Below are positions 27,001-36,600 of a stretch of 52,157 nucleotides of DNA, piece after piece. The first letter of the stretch is position 1; each line of letters opens with the position of its first letter. Under the pieces are notes generated by a model that had not been told where the DNA came from, did not search any database, and saw nothing but the letters and a program-made list of their open reading frames with translations. Where the stretch lies: the NCBI GenBank assembly GCA_903887005.1, contig CAISOH010000246.1:1-52157 (forward strand), written 5' to 3'. This DNA is from an uncultured Bacteroidota bacterium (GTDB lineage: Bacteria; Bacteroidota; Bacteroidia; Chitinophagales; Chitinophagaceae). A program made the position numbers and the translations under genes.

Positions 27001-28662
27001 AATACCAGTACAGGCGCTTCCAGCTATAGCTGGGATCTTGGGGATGGAACTACTACTGCCGCTGTAAGCCCGAGCGATATGTACATTACTACGGGTTACT
27101 ATACGGTAACTTTGGTAGCCAAAAATATATACGGCTGTATGTCAACTGTCATACAGCATGTAAATGTCTATGGTTATGCCGGTTCATTTACTTACACACC
27201 TCTGAGCGGGTGCTCGCCATTATTGGTCCATTTTAAAGCGAAAATCAGCAATGTGCCGAGCATTATCTGGGATTTTTCTGACGGAACTACTTCTAAAGGT
27301 TCTTTTGTTGACACTGCCGACCATATTTATGTATTGCCCGGCGCTTATGTGCCAAAGCTGATACTCAGTGACAATACCGGTTGCCAGAATTCAAGCCTCG
27401 GAATTGACACTATAAAAGTGGACAAAGTATATCCTGGTTTTAAAACTGTTCCTGCTCCTGTATGTATAAACACTCCGGTAAATTTCACGGATACCTCACG
27501 CAGTTATTTTTCAACCATCACCTCCTGGTTATGGACATTTACCAATGGAGACGTAAGCACAGTCAAATCCCCCCCTTATCTGTACCCCATTCCAGGTACT
27601 TACCCGGTTAACCTAGTCGTAACTGACGGATGGGGTTGCGTGGATTCTGTGAAAGAGGATGTTGTCGTATATCCTCCTCCGGTTATTACGGTAAGCCCTG
27701 ATACTACAATATGCCTGACTGATGCGGCAACATTAACAGGCTACGGAGGCGTAAGCTATACCTGGGTACCCACTTCTACTGTCAGCTGTACGAATTGCAA
27801 CCCAACCAAAGCAAACCCTCTTGTTGTTACTACCTACACGGTTACAGGAACAGATGTGCACGGCTGCGTGAATACAGATACGGTATCCGTATTTATTAAG
27901 ACTAAAACCGTGGGCCATGCCAGCGGGGATACAGAAATATGCCGTAACCAGGTAGTTCAGGTGCATGATTCCGGTGGAACAAAATACTCATGGACGCCGG
28001 CTGCAGGCCTCAGCAGCCCAACAATTGCCGATCCTTATGCCTCTCCGGAATATACAACCAAATATACGGTTATAGCCAAGCTCGCTAGTTGTATTCCGGA
28101 TACCGGTTTCGTATGGGTTACCGTACACCAGTTACCTGCCGTTGACGCTGGCCCGGGCCAGAGGCTGGTAGAAGGTTCTACAGCGCAGTTACAGGCTACA
28201 GGTACCAATGTAGAAATTTACAGCTGGGGAGATCCCGGCACTTTGAGCTGCGACAGTTGCTCAAACCCCTTAGCTACAATGTCGGTATCAACAACATATA
28301 CGGTTAGGGTCACTTCTTCATTTGGCTGCAAAGCTTCTGATTCAGTCAGGATTCTCATATATTGCGACAAGAGCCAGATATTCATACCTAATACTTTTAC
28401 ACCTAATGGCGATGGGAATAATGATATTTTCTATCCACGCGGCATTGGCGTAAGCAACATACTGTCTTTCCGTATCTATAACCGTTGGGGACAATTATTA
28501 TTTGAACGGACTAACATACAAATAAATGATGCATCAAATGCATGGAATGGCTCTTATCTGGGTGGTGCTCCAAGACCGGATGTATATGTATGGGTACTGG
28601 ACGCAATATGTGAAACGGGTGAACCAATAAATATGAAAGGCGACGTAACTATAATCCGGTAA
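24067..28662 (+). CDS. Giant PKD-repeat surface protein with type B T9SS C-terminus, copy 1
   Basis: The 1531-residue protein has a signal peptide (MKNFTRNTLLVVLLTIVSFS, cleavage near AKGQ). About 14 PKD domains follow, each with a W-x-FGDG-x-(S/T)-T core, H-x-Y and T/P-G-x-Y-x-V/I strands. Then come three Ig-like modules (PPPVITVSPDTTICLTDAAT..., residues about 1200-1430). It ends with the gliding-motility-associated C-terminal (CHU_C) domain: FIPNTFTPNGDGNNDIFYP, FRIYNRWGQLLFER, WNGSYLGGAPRPDVYVWVL. That domain is the type B export signal of the type IX system. Such proteins act as SprB-like adhesins or surface filaments. Two tandem paralogues and a PorP/SprF gene follow. One domain (near residue 560) has lost the FGDG motif (HWMFDDWYLGG). 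Confidence 0.93.
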   Translation: MKNFTRNTLLVVLLTIVSFSAKGQITSSFTAVTTAGCAPLVDSFINTSTGPITGYYWDFGTGTTSILKDPSTSFTTPGTYVVKLTVYGPGGPVTSTMTITVYPPPTVSFYASDTSVCPGTAITFTSTTIGGTPGPITYTWSFGDGTLSTATTPIHVYSVSGYYNITLFATNSMGCVESLSVARYIHVTVPPIPNFTVSSTYICKVPGTVTFTDMTSGTAPFTYAWDFGDGGTSTLPNPTHTYSSTGTYTIKLTVTDANGCVSTIVRPSYITVSTITAAFTYPLKACVNSLVTFTNTSSYHISSSWDYGDGFTSIGDPGVHTYTTPGTYKVRLIISDGGCYDTVIQTITIIPGPTVSFTQVPLQPCPPPVGITFTATAPSGTTFVWTFGDGGSGAGSPVTHTYGSAGIYTITMTATDPATGCVSTARRIDTLYDMYHYIIATPTSGCKPLTVRFEDTAITHEPDPTYFWGYPYPYKMKSYTWTFGDGSTSTGAYPSHTYTAIGTYEAYVTVTTSNGCVFTDSIQILVGAPPVVTFTATPTHVCYGKPIKYVATIVTGPVDDFHWMFDDWYLGGEGDAHTTVDSIIYTDMVPGIFKVTLIPSYHGCAGPPVTLTVIVDSPKAIANYKVLCSPRNRVQFTDLSMGDDFRTWLFGDGTTSTATNPTHDYPTSTTYTVTLATYNSKSGCRDTTRLFIDLTYPTPDFTGTRTSICKDAVDTFTATMTGGVASSYQWDGGGMFPTSFGIGSTTGRLGPVTTDTFHTSGIYSIRLIVTDQNGCLDTVIKTNYIKVGDPKVNFTASPTTGCWPLTVTFKDASTDIAGFTFTKYIWAFGDGGTSTVTSTAVSHTFTTAGTFTTQEIVIDNIGCIDSAALSLVTVWRPHADFHAYQYPCVGDSVNFVNSSTGAVSSFWTFGDGGTSTATSPWHTYTTAGTYTVTLAVVDVHGCKDTAVFVNYILSTQVIASFTMSDSFAICPPLIVNFTNTSTGASSYSWDLGDGTTTAAVSPSDMYITTGYYTVTLVAKNIYGCMSTVIQHVNVYGYAGSFTYTPLSGCSPLLVHFKAKISNVPSIIWDFSDGTTSKGSFVDTADHIYVLPGAYVPKLILSDNTGCQNSSLGIDTIKVDKVYPGFKTVPAPVCINTPVNFTDTSRSYFSTITSWLWTFTNGDVSTVKSPPYLYPIPGTYPVNLVVTDGWGCVDSVKEDVVVYPPPVITVSPDTTICLTDAATLTGYGGVSYTWVPTSTVSCTNCNPTKANPLVVTTYTVTGTDVHGCVNTDTVSVFIKTKTVGHASGDTEICRNQVVQVHDSGGTKYSWTPAAGLSSPTIADPYASPEYTTKYTVIAKLASCIPDTGFVWVTVHQLPAVDAGPGQRLVEGSTAQLQATGTNVEIYSWGDPGTLSCDSCSNPLATMSVSTTYTVRVTSSFGCKASDSVRILIYCDKSQIFIPNTFTPNGDGNNDIFYPRGIGVSNILSFRIYNRWGQLLFERTNIQINDASNAWNGSYLGGAPRPDVYVWVLDAICETGEPINMKGDVTIIR

Positions 28663-28843
28663 AGCACCCATGATCGGAAATGTGGAAATGTGGAAATGGC
28701 GAAATTTGTAAAATACAAATTTCAAAAAGATGCAGACAAGTGTAATTGAATTTGAGCAGCAGGTAGGGCTGCGGATGCATTATTTTTTTACATATAAAAA
28801 AATAAACTTTTTTATTTATGTATCTTTTTTAATGAATTATTCA

Positions 28844-28851
28844 TAATTTTA
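28844..28851 (+). promoter_or_regulatory. Probable -7 box of the second PKD gene
   Basis: TAATTTTA lies in AATTATTCATAATTTTAT, about 42 nt before the ATG, and is conserved with the third gene's upstream block. The 28663-28893 gap otherwise holds only short GTGGAAATG repeats near 28677 and AT-rich sequence. Confidence 0.4.
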
Positions 28852-28893
28852 TTTGCCGTTAATCTATTTTCACTATTCCTTACATAATCTCTA

Positions 28894-31800
28894 ATGAAAA
28901 ATTTTTCGCTTTATGCCTTATTGACATTATTATCAGTGCTTGTTTCTTTTTCATCAAAAAGCCAGGTAACATCAAGTTTTACTCCGGCTTATACTTCAGG
29001 GTGCGCCCCGCTGGTAGATAGTTTCAACAATACATCCACAGGCCCAATTACGGGATACTTTTGGGATTTCGGAACGGGGACGACCTCAGTACTCAAAAAC
29101 CCATCTACCAGTTTCACAACACCAGGCACTTACACGGTTAAACTAACTGTTTATGGCACCGGTGGACCAGTTACATCTAGCAAGGCCATTACCGTTTATC
29201 CTCCGCCAACAGTATCTTTTCATGCCAGCGCTACTACCGTATGCCCCGGAACGCCTGTAACTTATACCAGCACTACGGTAGGCGGCACTCCGGGCCCAAT
29301 TAGTTATACCTGGAGTTTTGGCGATGGCACGGTAAGTACTGCTACAACGCCGGTGCATGTATATTCAGTTTCAGGTTATTACAATGTTACCCTGTTTGCC
29401 ATTAATTCGATGGGCTGCGCGGAATCGCTGACGGTAGCAAAATATATTCATGTATTAGCCCCCCCTGTTCCTAACTTTACTGCAAGTTCTGTCTTAGTCT
29501 GCAAAGCTCCGGGGACTGTGACTTTTACCGACATCTCAACCGGCACGCCGCCACTCACATATATTTGGGATTTTGGCGACGGCAGCGGTCCTTCTACACT
29601 TAAAAATCCCACACACACCTATGCTGCATCCGGAACTTATACTGTAAAACTCACAGTAACAGATGGCAACGGATGCACGGCAACAATTGTCAAACCGGCA
29701 TATGTTACCATATCAGGAATAAAAGCAAATTTTGCTTATCCGAAAATTGCCTGTGTCAACAGCCTTATTACCTTCACTAACACCAGCACCACACATTCTT
29801 CCAGCTATTGGGATTATGGAGATGGCGGTTCAGGCACAGGAGACCCGGGAACGCATACCTATACCGGCACGGGTACCTTTAGTGTGAGGCTCATAATTTT
29901 TGATGGCACATGCTATGATACGGTTACAAAACCCATCACCATAATAGCAGGGCCGGTTGTCAGTATCAGCCAGGTACCACTGCAACCCTGTCCGCCACCG
30001 GTAGGAATTACATTTACCGCAACCGCTCCTCCAGGTATAGGTATTACCTGGACTTTCGGCGACGGCGGTACCGGTACGGGGTCGCCCATTACTCATTTAT
30101 ATGCATGGCGGGGAGTGTACACTATAACTATGACCGGCACAGACCCTTCCACGGGCTGCACTACTACCGCCTTGCTTCGGGATACATTATATGACATGGT
30201 GCACAGCATCGTTGCCAGCCCGGTCAAAGGCTGCAGACCGCTTACAGTGAATTTTGCGGATACACCCTATACCTATGAGCCGGATACAACCAAACCCAAA
30301 CATTTTTATCCCTATGGCGTGACGTCTTACTCCTGGACTTTTGGCGATGGCGGGACTTCAACCGCTTCCCGTCCTTTACATATCTATACTGCGGTCGGAA
30401 CTTATAGGGCGTCTGTGACAGTGGTCACTTCCAATGGTTGTGCTTATACGGATACGATACAGATTTTAGTAGGAGACCCGCCCGTGGTTACGCTCACAGC
30501 CTTGCCTACGCATGTCTGCTATGGTCATCCCATTACTTATGTCTCCACGATCGTGAAAGGGCCGGTAGATAACTATGACTGGCAATTTGGTGACGGTAGC
30601 TTTTTTTCAACAACCGGTGGTATAATAACCTACATTGATCTGGTACCTGGTATTTTCACTGTAACATTAACGCCTTCTTATCATGGATGTTATGGGCCGC
30701 CTGTCAATATCACAGTTATTGTGGATTCACCAAAATCCATTCCAAAAGATTCTATTGCATGTTCGCCCCGCAACAGAGTATTTTTTAAAGATCTCTCTTT
30801 GGGCGATGACAGCCATTTGTGGGTATTCGGAGACGGGACTACTTCAACCCTGGCTAACCCTGTTCATGATTATCCGTCCAGTACAACTTATACCGTTTAT
30901 CTTGCCACGTATAATATTGCCAGCGGTTGCAGGGACACAGCCAGTTTTACCGTTGACCTCACTTATCCATCGCCGGATTTTACTGTTTCAAGTCCATTTA
31001 TTTGTAAAGACGCCGTTGATACTTTTACGGCAACCATAACGGGAGGCACTGCAGTTAGTTATTATTGGGATGGGGGAGGCACATTCCCCTTTGTGCCATC
31101 TTATGGACGCTCGTATGGAATTATTGGCCCGATAATCACTGATACTTTCCATATCGCCGGTATTTATAATATCCGTTTGATCGTCACCGACCAGAATGGC
31201 TGTTTTGATACCGTTATTAAGCCTGGGATTGTTAGTGTAGGCGACCCCAAAGTAAACTTCACTGCTACGCCTGCAGCCGGTTGCGCACCACTCAGCGTGA
31301 CATTTATGGACGTAAGTTATGATGTGCCGGGTTTTACATTATCTCAATATTTTTGGTCTTTTGGAGATGGAGGTTCATCTACGGTGACATCCGGAGGTGT
31401 TGTCCATACATTCACCGTTGCAGGCGCCTTTAAAACCCAGGAAATCGTTGTTGACAACTATGGCTGCACAGACAGCGCATCGTTATCTTTGGTCACGGTA
31501 TGGAAGCCACATGCCGATTTTTCATCCTACCAGTATCCCTGTGTTGGCGATGGTGTCAATTTTCTAAATACCAGTACAGGCGCAGTATCTTATTTTTGGA
31601 ATTTTGGCGACGGTAGTACTTCCACTGCGTTTTCGCCATGGCATACCTATACAACTGCCGGCACTTACACGGTATACCTTGCTGTAACAGATGTTCATGG
31701 GTGCAGGGATACTGATGTGTTAGTGAATTATATCACTTCAACAAAGGTTATTGCTTCATTTACCATGAGCGATACATTTGCAGTCTGCCCGCCTTTAACA

Positions 31801-33474
31801 GTCAATTTCACAAATACGAGTATAGGCGCCGGCACATATAACTGGGACCTGGGCAATGGAGCAGTCAGCACCCTTCCGAATCCCAGCAATATGTATATTG
31901 ATTCCGGCTTTTATTATGTGAAATTGATAGCGTCGAATTCTTATGGCTGTTCAGACACAGCTATACAACGCGTAGTAATATACGGTTATGCGGGGGCATT
32001 ATCATACACGCCGCTTACGGGGTGCGTACCATTATTAGTCCATTTTAAAGCAAAAATAACCAACGTATCAAGTATCATCTGGGATTTTTCTGATGGGGTT
32101 ACATCAAGCCCTTCTCTGACAGACACCATAGATCATCTTTACACGGTGGCAGGAGCTTATGTGCCAAAGCTTATTCTCAGTGACAAGACCGGTTGCCAGA
32201 ATTCAAGCCCCGGTTTGGACACTATTAAAGTGGATGAAATGTACGCAGGATTTACAACTGTTCCTTCGCCGGTTTGCATCAATGTTCCTATTTTGTACAA
32301 GGATACTTCGCATAGTTATTTTTCAACCCTGACTTACAATTTCTGGACATTTTCCAATGGTGACACCAGTACGGGCAATATGATCCCCGCTGTATATCCT
32401 GTAGCAGGCGCCTACCCTGTCAGTTTATTTGTGATAGATGGATGGGGGTGTGAGGACTCCCTTAAAACAAGCGTCATGGTATATCCGCCTCCGGTAATTA
32501 CTGTTAGTCCTGATACAATAGTATGCCTGACCGATGCCGCAACACTTACCGGATATGGAGGCGTCAGCTACACATGGGTTCCTGCCGGCACTTTGAGCTG
32601 CGCAAATTGCAATCCAACCCTTGCATCACCCGCAGTAATAACCAGCTATACGGTAACCGGAACTGACATTCATGGCTGCGTCAATACAGATTCAGTGACT
32701 GTATTTCTGAAAACATTAACCGTGAGCCATGCCACCGGGGATACCGATATTTGCCGCAACACGGTTGTGCAATTGCATGATTCCGGGGGAACAACCTATT
32801 TCTGGCAGCCAAGTGGCGGCCTCAGCGATCCGCGTATTGCGAACCCCTTAGCTTACCCCACTGTTACAACTGATTACAGGGTAATTGCAAGACTTGGCAG
32901 TTGTATTCCTGATACCGGTTATGTTTTGGTTACCATTCACGACGTACCATCAGTTGACGCCGGGCCAGACCAGAGAGTTCTGGAAGGTACATTAACGCAA
33001 TTGCATGCCACAGGCACGCAGATTGATAAGATAAGTTGGGGAGAATCTCCAACCCTGAGCTGCGACAGCTGTTTCAGTCCGGTAGCTTCCAATACGGTAA
33101 CCACAACTTATGTTGTAGTTGCTTCAACTTTATTTGGCTGTAAAGACACCGATTCGGTTACTATCCGGATTTACTGCGGCAACGGCCAGATATTTATGCC
33201 AAATACATTTACTCCCAACGGAGATGGAGAAAATGACGTTTATTACCCCCGCGGGAAAGGCATAAGCATTATTAAATCTTTCCGGATTTATAACCGCTGG
33301 GGACAATTATTATTTGAACGTAGCGATATTCGCATGAACGACGCCGGCAACGCCTGGGATGGTTCCTATCTCGGAGGCGAACCAAGACCTGACGTATATG
33401 TCTGGGTGGTAGATGCGGTATGCGAATCTGGTGAACCGATAAATCTGAAAGGCGATGTGACAATTATCCGGTAG
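28894..33474 (+). CDS. Giant PKD-repeat surface protein with type B T9SS C-terminus, copy 2
   Basis: This 1526-residue protein has the same domain order as copy 1: signal peptide MKNFSLYALLTLLSVLVSFS, about 14 PKD domains, three Ig-like modules and a CHU_C domain (FMPNTFTPNGDGENDVYYP, FRIYNRWGQLLFERS, GEPINLKGDVTIIR). Each position along the protein has its equivalent in copies 1 and 3, so the genes arose by whole-gene duplication. The first 90 nt of the gene and the upstream block are nearly identical to copy 3, making these two the closer pair. In PKD 6 the inter-strand loop reads YEPDTTKPKHFYPYGVT, differing in both sequence and length from the other copies. Confidence 0.93.
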   Translation: MKNFSLYALLTLLSVLVSFSSKSQVTSSFTPAYTSGCAPLVDSFNNTSTGPITGYFWDFGTGTTSVLKNPSTSFTTPGTYTVKLTVYGTGGPVTSSKAITVYPPPTVSFHASATTVCPGTPVTYTSTTVGGTPGPISYTWSFGDGTVSTATTPVHVYSVSGYYNVTLFAINSMGCAESLTVAKYIHVLAPPVPNFTASSVLVCKAPGTVTFTDISTGTPPLTYIWDFGDGSGPSTLKNPTHTYAASGTYTVKLTVTDGNGCTATIVKPAYVTISGIKANFAYPKIACVNSLITFTNTSTTHSSSYWDYGDGGSGTGDPGTHTYTGTGTFSVRLIIFDGTCYDTVTKPITIIAGPVVSISQVPLQPCPPPVGITFTATAPPGIGITWTFGDGGTGTGSPITHLYAWRGVYTITMTGTDPSTGCTTTALLRDTLYDMVHSIVASPVKGCRPLTVNFADTPYTYEPDTTKPKHFYPYGVTSYSWTFGDGGTSTASRPLHIYTAVGTYRASVTVVTSNGCAYTDTIQILVGDPPVVTLTALPTHVCYGHPITYVSTIVKGPVDNYDWQFGDGSFFSTTGGIITYIDLVPGIFTVTLTPSYHGCYGPPVNITVIVDSPKSIPKDSIACSPRNRVFFKDLSLGDDSHLWVFGDGTTSTLANPVHDYPSSTTYTVYLATYNIASGCRDTASFTVDLTYPSPDFTVSSPFICKDAVDTFTATITGGTAVSYYWDGGGTFPFVPSYGRSYGIIGPIITDTFHIAGIYNIRLIVTDQNGCFDTVIKPGIVSVGDPKVNFTATPAAGCAPLSVTFMDVSYDVPGFTLSQYFWSFGDGGSSTVTSGGVVHTFTVAGAFKTQEIVVDNYGCTDSASLSLVTVWKPHADFSSYQYPCVGDGVNFLNTSTGAVSYFWNFGDGSTSTAFSPWHTYTTAGTYTVYLAVTDVHGCRDTDVLVNYITSTKVIASFTMSDTFAVCPPLTVNFTNTSIGAGTYNWDLGNGAVSTLPNPSNMYIDSGFYYVKLIASNSYGCSDTAIQRVVIYGYAGALSYTPLTGCVPLLVHFKAKITNVSSIIWDFSDGVTSSPSLTDTIDHLYTVAGAYVPKLILSDKTGCQNSSPGLDTIKVDEMYAGFTTVPSPVCINVPILYKDTSHSYFSTLTYNFWTFSNGDTSTGNMIPAVYPVAGAYPVSLFVIDGWGCEDSLKTSVMVYPPPVITVSPDTIVCLTDAATLTGYGGVSYTWVPAGTLSCANCNPTLASPAVITSYTVTGTDIHGCVNTDSVTVFLKTLTVSHATGDTDICRNTVVQLHDSGGTTYFWQPSGGLSDPRIANPLAYPTVTTDYRVIARLGSCIPDTGYVLVTIHDVPSVDAGPDQRVLEGTLTQLHATGTQIDKISWGESPTLSCDSCFSPVASNTVTTTYVVVASTLFGCKDTDSVTIRIYCGNGQIFMPNTFTPNGDGENDVYYPRGKGISIIKSFRIYNRWGQLLFERSDIRMNDAGNAWDGSYLGGEPRPDVYVWVVDAVCESGEPINLKGDVTIIR

Positions 33475-33607
33475 AATGTATGGAATGAAATATTTGCCAG
33501 ATTGCAAGGAATAATATGGTTGAATTAATAATGGCTTAATTAATGGATTATTTTTTATATGAAAAGCAAATTTTCGGGTTCATGCGTATTATTTAATAAG
33601 TTATTCA

Positions 33608-33615
33608 TAATTTTA
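33608..33615 (+). promoter_or_regulatory. Probable -7 box of the third PKD gene
   Basis: TAATTTTA stands in GTTATTCATAATTTTAAT, the same context and distance (about 42 nt) as before the second gene. It suggests separate but equal expression of the copies. Confidence 0.4.
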
Positions 33616-33657
33616 ATTACCGTTAATAGATTTTCACCATCCCTCAAATAATCTCTA

Positions 33658-36600
33658 ATGAAAAACTTTTCGCTTTATGCATTATTGACATTATTATCAG
33701 GGTTGGTTTCTTTTTCATCAAAAAGCCAGGTAACATCTGGTTTTACTCCGGTTTATACTTCAGGGTGCTCACCACTTGTAGATAGTTTCAGCAATACATC
33801 CACTGGCCCGGTTACGGGATACTTCTGGGATTTCGGAACGGGGATAACTTCAGTGGTCAAAAACCCATCTGCAAGCTTTACTTCTCCCGGCACGTATATA
33901 GTTAAACTGACCGTTTTTGGTCCCGGAGGGCCGGTTACTTCTACCCAAACCGTTACTGTATATCCACCACCTGCAGTATCTTTTTACGCAAGCGTTACTA
34001 CTGTTTGTCCCGGTGACCCGGTAACTTTTACCAGCACTACCGTGGGGGGCGCACCGGGACCGGTTACCTATACATGGAGTTTTGGCGATGGAACTTTAAG
34101 TACTGCTACTTCACCCGTGCATATTTATTCAACATCTGGTTATTACAATGTCACTTTGTATGCTACAAGTTCGGCAGGCTGCACTAAATTCCTGACTGTA
34201 GCAAAGTATATTCATGTAACAGTCCCCCCTGTCCCCAATTTCACGGTAAATTCAAACTATGTATGTATTACTCCCGGCACAGTAACTTTCACTGATTCGT
34301 CAGTTGGCGTCCCGCCGCTTACCTATTCCTGGGATTTTGGCGATGGCAGTGGCCCTTCCACTTTAAAAAATCCTCCGCATACCTATACCGCGGCCGGAAC
34401 CTATACCATAAAACTCACCGTAACAGACGGCAACGGCTGCACGGCTACAATTACCAAACCGGCATTTGTAACCATAGCTAATACTTTCGCAAGTTTTACG
34501 TATCCGACGCCGGTTTGCACCAACTCTATTGTTACTTTTCTAAACACCAGCAGCACGCATACCTACAGCCATTGGAGCTATGGAGATGGCGATACCTCAT
34601 CAGGAGATCCCGGGATACATCAATATGCCTCGCCTGGAATTTACGTGGTCAAGCTCCTTGTCTTCGACGGAACATGTCTTGATTCTACTACAAAAACAAT
34701 TACCGTAATTCCCGGGCCTGCAGTCAGTTTTACTCAGGTGCCGATTGAACCCTGTCCTCCACCTGTCGGAATAAAATTCATTGCTACTACCCCTCCGGGC
34801 AGCACCCTAAGATGGACCTTCGGGATTGGCGGCCCGGGAACAGGATCTCCTGTCACACATACATTTCCCTTCCCCGGCGTATATACTATTACCCTATACG
34901 CAACCGACCCGACCACCGGCTGTGTGAGTAATGCCGTGCGTACAGATACTTTGTATGACATGATCCATGGAATCACTGCTTCGCCTGTCATGGGCTGCGC
35001 TCCGCTTACAGTAAATTTTTATGATACACCATATACATATCAACCCGCTCCTCCTCCTCCGCTTCCACCCATATTGCATTTATATCCATTTAGTATGGCT
35101 TCTTATTCCTGGACTTTCGGAGATGGCGGGACTTCAACCCTTTCCCGACCTTCGCACACTTATACAGCAGCAGGAGTTTACCTGTCATCGGTGACAGTAG
35201 TCAGTTCCAATGGATGCGTTTATACAGATACTTTAACAATATTTGTGGGAGGGCCGCCTGTTGTTACGTTCACTGCTGCCCCCACTCATGTTTGCTATGG
35301 CCAGCCTGTTACCTATGTGGCAACCCTCATTAAAGGGCCTATTGATGCTTATTCCTGGCGATTTGGCGATGGGGGGGGAGGGTCTGGAAGTACCATTACC
35401 TATACGGACACTTTACCTGGTATTTTCACCGTAACATTAACGCCATACTATCGCGGTTGTCCCGGTCCACCTGTTACGTTTAGCGGTATTATCGTAGATT
35501 CACCAAGATCGATAATTAGATACACTGTTATTTGTTCTCCCAGGAAACGGGTACAATTTTGGGATAAATCTTTGGGAGATGACAGCCATTTGTGGATTTT
35601 CGGCGACGGGACCACCTCCACACTATCCAACCCGCTGCATGATTATCCATTGCCTGTAACTTATACAGTTCAACTGGCAACCTATAATAAAACCAGCGGT
35701 TGCCGGGATACTGATAAAGTTTATATAGATCTTAGCACCCCAACACCGGATTTTACTGTTTCAAGTCCGTTTATTTGTAAGGATGCAGTGGATACATTTA
35801 CTGCAACAATGACAGGCGGTATCGCTTATGGTTACTATTGGGATAGCGGAGGTGGTACGTTTGCCTGTTATGCTTTTCCTCCTTCTCCACCGCCATATGG
35901 AGGTCCTCACGGACGTTGCGGGCCGGTGATAACCGATACGTTCCATGTACCCGGCATATATACTATCCGGTTAATTGTTTCGGATCAAAACCGTTGTACA
36001 GATACTGTCGTAAAGCCTAATATCATTAACGTCGGCCATCCCAAAGTAAAGTTCTCTGCTTCACCCCCTATTGGTTGCTGGCCGCTAACCGTTACCTTTA
36101 TTGATTCCAGTTCTGATATGACCGGATTTAAACTATCTAAATACTTATGGTCATTTGGAGACGGGAGTTCAACTACCGTGACGACCACCAGTGTTGCCCA
36201 TACATTTACGATTGCCGGTACTTTCAAAACGCAGGAAATCGTTATTGACAATTACGGATGCACTGACAGCCTGACATTGCCTTTAGTGACTGTATGGCGG
36301 CCTCATGCCGCATTCTCAGCCAACCAGTATCCCTGCCTGGGAGATACTGTTCATTTTGTCAATTCCAGTACGGATACAACCGGCACATTCTGGACTTTTG
36401 GCGATGGCGCCACATCAACGGCTACCGCTCCCTCGCATATCTACACCACTACCGGATCATTTACTGTGACGCTGGCTGTGAGGGATATTCATGGTTGTGT
36501 GGATACCGCCGTATATGTAAATTATATTTTATCTACCAATGTTGTTGCTTCCTTTACTATGAGCGATTCTTTTTCTATTTGTCCACCTTTAATAGTTAAC

